Under the pieces are notes generated by a model, which was not told the origin of the DNA, made no database searches, and was given only the letters and a program-made list of their open reading frames with translations. A program made the translations under genes and the position numbers. 5,971 nucleotides of DNA from Oscillospiraceae bacterium (lineage in GTDB: Bacteria > Bacillota > Clostridia > Oscillospirales > Oscillospiraceae), in NCBI GenBank assembly GCA_017538775.1, contig JAFYIF010000146.1:1-5971 (forward strand), in the 5' to 3' direction. Shown in pieces: positions 5,416 to 5,971 of this stretch; within the stretch, counting starts at the first letter, position 1, and each line of letters opens with the position of its first letter.

Positions 5416-5971
5416 CGGTGGGGGACATCTGCGGCTACATGGACACGGTCGCGCCCTTCTATATGCAATTCGACTTTGACAACATCGGCCTGATGCTGGG
5501 GGACCCGGCCCGGCCCGTCACCCGGGTCCTGACCGCTCTGGACGCCACGGAGGCGGTGGTCGCGGAGGCCATGCGCTGGGGCGCGGAGCTGATCGTCACG
5601 CATCACCCGCTGATCTTCCACCCCCTCCGGCGCCTGAGCGCCGACGAACCCCAGGGGAAAAAGCTGATGGACCTGATCCGGGCGGACATCAGCGTGCTGA
5701 GCTTCCACACGAATCTGGACGCGGCGGAGGGCGGCGTGAACGACGTGCTGATGCACGCCCTGGGCGCGGAGGTCACCGGACTGCTGGCCCCCCACGGGGC
5801 GCACCCGGACGGCACGCCCTACGGCGTCGCCCGCCTGGGGGAGCTGCCGGAGCCGATGGACTTTCCGGAGTTCCTGCGCCGCACCAAATCCGCCCTGCGC
5901 TGCAAGGGTCTGCGCTATGTGGGGGACCGCCCGGTCCGCCGCCTGGCCGTCTGCGGCGGCAGCGGCGGCGG
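5409..5971 (+). CDS. NIF3-family (Nif3-like dinuclear metal center) protein, 3' truncated by window edge
   Basis: The open frame starts at ATG 5409, inside the end of trmK (7-bp overlap), and runs off the right edge after 187 codons. Family signatures are FDFDNIGLMLGD (21-32), the metal-binding VTHHPLIF (63-70, ligands H65 and H66), and FHTNLD (99-104, ligand D104). A VCGGSGG turn (181-187) begins the second half of the fold. NIF3 proteins form toroidal hexamers with a two-metal centre; their biochemical role is not settled, and some members are annotated as GTP cyclohydrolase I type 2. In the longer YqfO-type proteins a PII-like domain is inserted between the two halves. Here residues after about 125 pass to VCGGSGG with little room for it, so this is probably the short form (my inference). 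Confidence 0.93.
   Translation, partial: MVTVGDICGYMDTVAPFYMQFDFDNIGLMLGDPARPVTRVLTALDATEAVVAEAMRWGAELIVTHHPLIFHPLRRLSADEPQGKKLMDLIRADISVLSFHTNLDAAEGGVNDVLMHALGAEVTGLLAPHGAHPDGTPYGVARLGELPEPMDFPEFLRRTKSALRCKGLRYVGDRPVRRLAVCGGSGG

Overview
The window is a GC-rich stretch of bacterial chromosome. It most resembles a high-GC clostridial Firmicute, perhaps Oscillospiraceae-like; this is inferred from a SigH-type sigma factor, a complete ruvC-ruvA-ruvB operon, a trmK/NIF3 pair, clear Shine-Dalgarno sites before nearly every gene, and a palindromic repeat family (TGTCATTGCGA...GGCAATC) that litters many such genomes. No plasmid, phage or transposase gene is visible.

Layout, left to right. (1) 1-135: the last 44 codons of a plus-strand gene that look like the end of a MocR/PdxR-type aminotransferase domain. 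(2) 139-810, minus strand: a membrane methyltransferase of the isoprenylcysteine carboxyl methyltransferase (ICMT)-like family, converging on the first gene with a 3-bp gap. (3) 811-949: a divergent promoter region, with one promoter for the methyltransferase and a better one for the ruv operon. (4) 950-3100: ruvC, ruvA and ruvB, the complete Holliday-junction branch-migration and resolution machine, tightly packed. (5) 3101-3818: an AT-rich gap with a textbook consensus sigma-A promoter, then a SigH-like sigma factor that appears to start at TTG. (6) 3877-4155: a 92-residue double zinc-ribbon protein, followed by a strong symmetrical terminator. (7) 4238-4447: a 69-residue DUF1858 (hybrid-cluster-protein-associated) protein with a CxxC redox motif. 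(8) 4464-4711: an array of four palindromic repeat units, three direct at an exact 50-bp period and one inverted, bracketed by 13-bp perfect inverted repeats. (9) 4732-5971: trmK (tRNA m1A22 methyltransferase) overlapping by 7 bp a NIF3-family metal protein that runs off the window.

Functionally the window is mostly housekeeping: DNA repair, tRNA modification and a transcription factor. The less ordinary parts are the 248-bp repeat array in the leader of trmK, whose hairpins show structure-preserving changes and which ends in a T-run; the divergent SigH-like factor beside ruvB with a perfect promoter but a weak start codon; and the two small cysteine-rich proteins on either side of a terminator. 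I did not find convincing evidence of a wholly new multi-gene system.
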